DNA of 64,000 nucleotides, taken from positions 1 through 64,000 of the forward strand of contig CAIUQR010000149.1 in NCBI GenBank assembly GCA_903901335.1, written 5' to 3'. Both the position numbers and the translations under genes were made by a program. Below, one piece after another: positions 62,500 through 64,000 of this stretch (positions within the stretch are counted from its first letter, which is position 1; each line of letters starts with the position of its first letter). Under the pieces are notes generated by a model, which searched no databases, was not told the DNA's origin, and worked only from the letters and a program-made list of their open reading frames with translations. The DNA comes from an uncultured delta proteobacterium. GTDB lineage: Bacteria; Desulfobacterota; Desulfobulbia; Desulfobulbales; Desulfocapsaceae.

Positions 62500-63390
62500 C
62501 TATCCCTCCTCCGGCACGGCATCAACCGGAGCCTTTTCCCGCTCCTGCCCGGTTCTTCCAAAGATCGAGACCAGGCCATTGGGCAGAAACAGGATCACCA
62601 GCAGCAGAATCAGCCCGTTGAGCGCCATGCGTATCGGTCCTGCGGTCACCCCTGTTCCTCTGAGGATCTCCGGCAGGGCCGTGAGCAGCACCGCCCCCAG
62701 AACGGGGCCGTACCAGACGCGTATCCCGCCGACGATATTGAAGATCAGCAGATCAACCGCCACCGAAAAGCCGAACTCTCTCGGGGTGATGATATAATTG
62801 AGATGGGCATACAGACCTCCGGCAAAACCGGCCAGTATGGCGCCGAGGACAAAGGACAGGGTTTTATAATAAGTGGTGTTGATACCCATCGCCGAGGCAG
62901 CGGTTTCGTCTTCCCGGATGCTTTCAAAACACCAGCCAATACGGGAATGGCGTAGTCTGGCGATAGTGTAACCGGCCACCGCCAGGGCCAGATAAATCCC
63001 CCAGGTCTTGGTAAGGTTGGGTATTCCGACGAGCCCCTGCGCGCCGCCGGTGATGTCGAGATTGAGAACGGCAATGCGGACAACCTCACCGAAACTTAAT
63101 GTGGCAATCGCCAGAAAAACTCCCCGCAGCCTGAGAACCGGCAGTCCGATTATAAGCCCCACCAGCCCGGACAGAATAGATCCTGCCGCAACAGAGAGCA
63201 GAAAAGGAACCCCCAGCTTCATAGTCAGGATTCCGGCTGTATAACCGCCGATGCCTGCAAAGGCAGCACTTCCGAGCGACAGCTGTCCGGCTGCCATGGT
63301 GAGATAGAGGCTCAGGGCGAGAAGGGCATTAATGCCGATAAAATTAACCAGACTGCCATAGATCGCAAAGAATTGGCACAGGGCTTCCAA
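62500..63390 (-). CDS. livM: Branched-chain amino acid ABC transporter, permease LivM
   Basis: 296 residues with about eight to nine transmembrane helices. The family signatures are QLSLGSAAFAGIGGYTAG (about 36-53) and the cytoplasmic coupling loop with GWCFESIREDETAASAMGIN (about 155-174). Forms the importer channel with LivH. The end of livH is four bases upstream of its start, and livG lies four bases downstream. Confidence 0.94.
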   Translation of the reverse strand: MEALCQFFAIYGSLVNFIGINALLALSLYLTMAAGQLSLGSAAFAGIGGYTAGILTMKLGVPFLLSVAAGSILSGLVGLIIGLPVLRLRGVFLAIATLSFGEVVRIAVLNLDITGGAQGLVGIPNLTKTWGIYLALAVAGYTIARLRHSRIGWCFESIREDETAASAMGINTTYYKTLSFVLGAILAGFAGGLYAHLNYIITPREFGFSVAVDLLIFNIVGGIRVWYGPVLGAVLLTALPEILRGTGVTAGPIRMALNGLILLLVILFLPNGLVSIFGRTGQEREKAPVDAVPEEG

Positions 63391-63394
63391 AGTC

Positions 63395-64000
63395 TTATGC
63401 CTCCCGCATCTTCTTGCGTCCGAGAAGACCCGAAGGGCGCAGAATCAAGACCGCGAAAAGGACCGTGAAGGCCACCGCGTCCCGAAGGTTCGAGGTCCCG
63501 GTAATGGCTACGGTCAACACTTCGCTCAGCCCAAAGGCAAGGCCGCCCAGGATCGCACCCGGGATACTGCCCATGCCGCCGAGGATGATCACGGCAAGAC
63601 CTTTAAGCTCGATGGAGCGCCCCATATCAGGCGACAAGGAATCGAAATAGAGGCCGAAAAGGATGCCTGCCGCACCTCCCAGGGCAGAGGAGATGAAGAA
63701 GGTAAAGGCAATGATGCCATCCACATGAATGCCAAGAAGCCTTGAGGTACGGTCGTTTTCCGCTACGGCACGGATGGCTTTTCCCGCCCGTGCCCGGTTC
63801 AGAAACTGGGTCAGAGCAACCATCAGAAGAAGCGAGATAGCGACAATTTCCACCTGCAGGGAGGTAATGGAAATGCCTCCCCAGCGCCAGATATGCACCG
63901 GGACGGTATGGGCCGGGAAGCGCACGGTTCGCGCGCCGAAGAGCCCGAGAGCCGCACTCTCGAATATGATGGCCATGGCGATACTGGAAATCAGCCCGGA
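63395..64000 (-). CDS. livH: Branched-chain amino acid ABC transporter, permease LivH (5' end outside window)
   Basis: The frame is open to the right edge (202 codons seen; the N-terminus lies outside the window). Visible helices and the LivH coupling segment AGKAIRAVAENDRTSRLLGI and the IILGGMGSIPGAILGG loop identify it. An internal ATG at 63976 is not the start: SGLISSIA precedes it in frame. Confidence 0.92.
   Translation of the reverse strand, partial: SGLISSIAMAIIFESAALGLFGARTVRFPAHTVPVHIWRWGGISITSLQVEIVAISLLLMVALTQFLNRARAGKAIRAVAENDRTSRLLGIHVDGIIAFTFFISSALGGAAGILFGLYFDSLSPDMGRSIELKGLAVIILGGMGSIPGAILGGLAFGLSEVLTVAITGTSNLRDAVAFTVLFAVLILRPSGLLGRKKMREA

Overview
The window looks like chromosome of an anaerobic deltaproteobacterium (Desulfobacterota), probably related to the Desulfobulbales. 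This is inferred from gene content, not from a marker gene: a CX3CH-type multiheme NapC-like cytochrome, a formate dehydrogenase with MvhD, NuoE and NuoF-type partners, a double-cubane-cluster reductase pair, a CoFeSP-type methyltransferase-like protein, and a selenocysteine-tRNA-like cysteine tRNA of a kind described from deltaproteobacteria. Most of the sequence is ordinary, compact and vertically inherited. A restriction-modification island and several pseudogenes interrupt it.

Layout. 1-860: small or partial ORFs. 0.86-12.6 kb: murI-lolA, an S1-domain protein, the leftward operon yicC-remA-gmk-rlmB, the envelope genes ompH and pal, glycogen phosphorylase with a small partner and a radical SAM protein, and a Fur/PerR regulator ending at a 21-bp perfect terminator. 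12.7-24.4 kb: tyrS, rny, a long gene-free stretch, a 6S RNA candidate beside zapB-zapA, a Nudix hydrolase, an MltD-like transglycosylase, an HDOD protein overlapping a hybrid histidine kinase, and a multiheme cytochrome. 24.6-36 kb: a type I restriction island (half-size hsdS, hsdM, rhuM, hsdS, hsdR, ygjP) next to a truncated ORF, a CxxC/SEC-C gene pair and the remnant of a second ygjP. 36-45 kb: an ABC-2 exporter, a ModF-like double ATPase, a lipoprotein, and a glycosyltransferase/PP2C/FemAB-like/deacetylase-like group. 45-48 kb: the double-cubane reductase with its ATPase activator, and a secreted transglutaminase-like protein. 48.6-57.2 kb: formate dehydrogenase, MvhD-like protein, the unusual tRNA, a HesB/IscA-like protein, a sensor kinase, and NuoF/NuoE-type diaphorase subunits. 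57.6-64 kb: LysR regulator, pterin-dependent methyltransferase-like protein, a decayed SNF2 helicase, and livFGMH running off the right edge.

The most notable feature is the tRNA gene at 51970-52063. It has the body of a selenocysteine tRNA: 8-bp acceptor stem, 4-bp T stem, 6-bp D stem with a CGGT tetraloop, and a long variable arm. Its anticodon is GCA (cysteine) and it has the cysteine discriminator base T73 and an encoded CCA. Its neighbours FdhA, MvhD and HesB-like all belong to families with known selenoprotein members, yet here they all carry cysteine. Taken together, the locus looks like a place where selenocysteine-type redox genes and a Sec-tRNA mimic meet in cysteine form.
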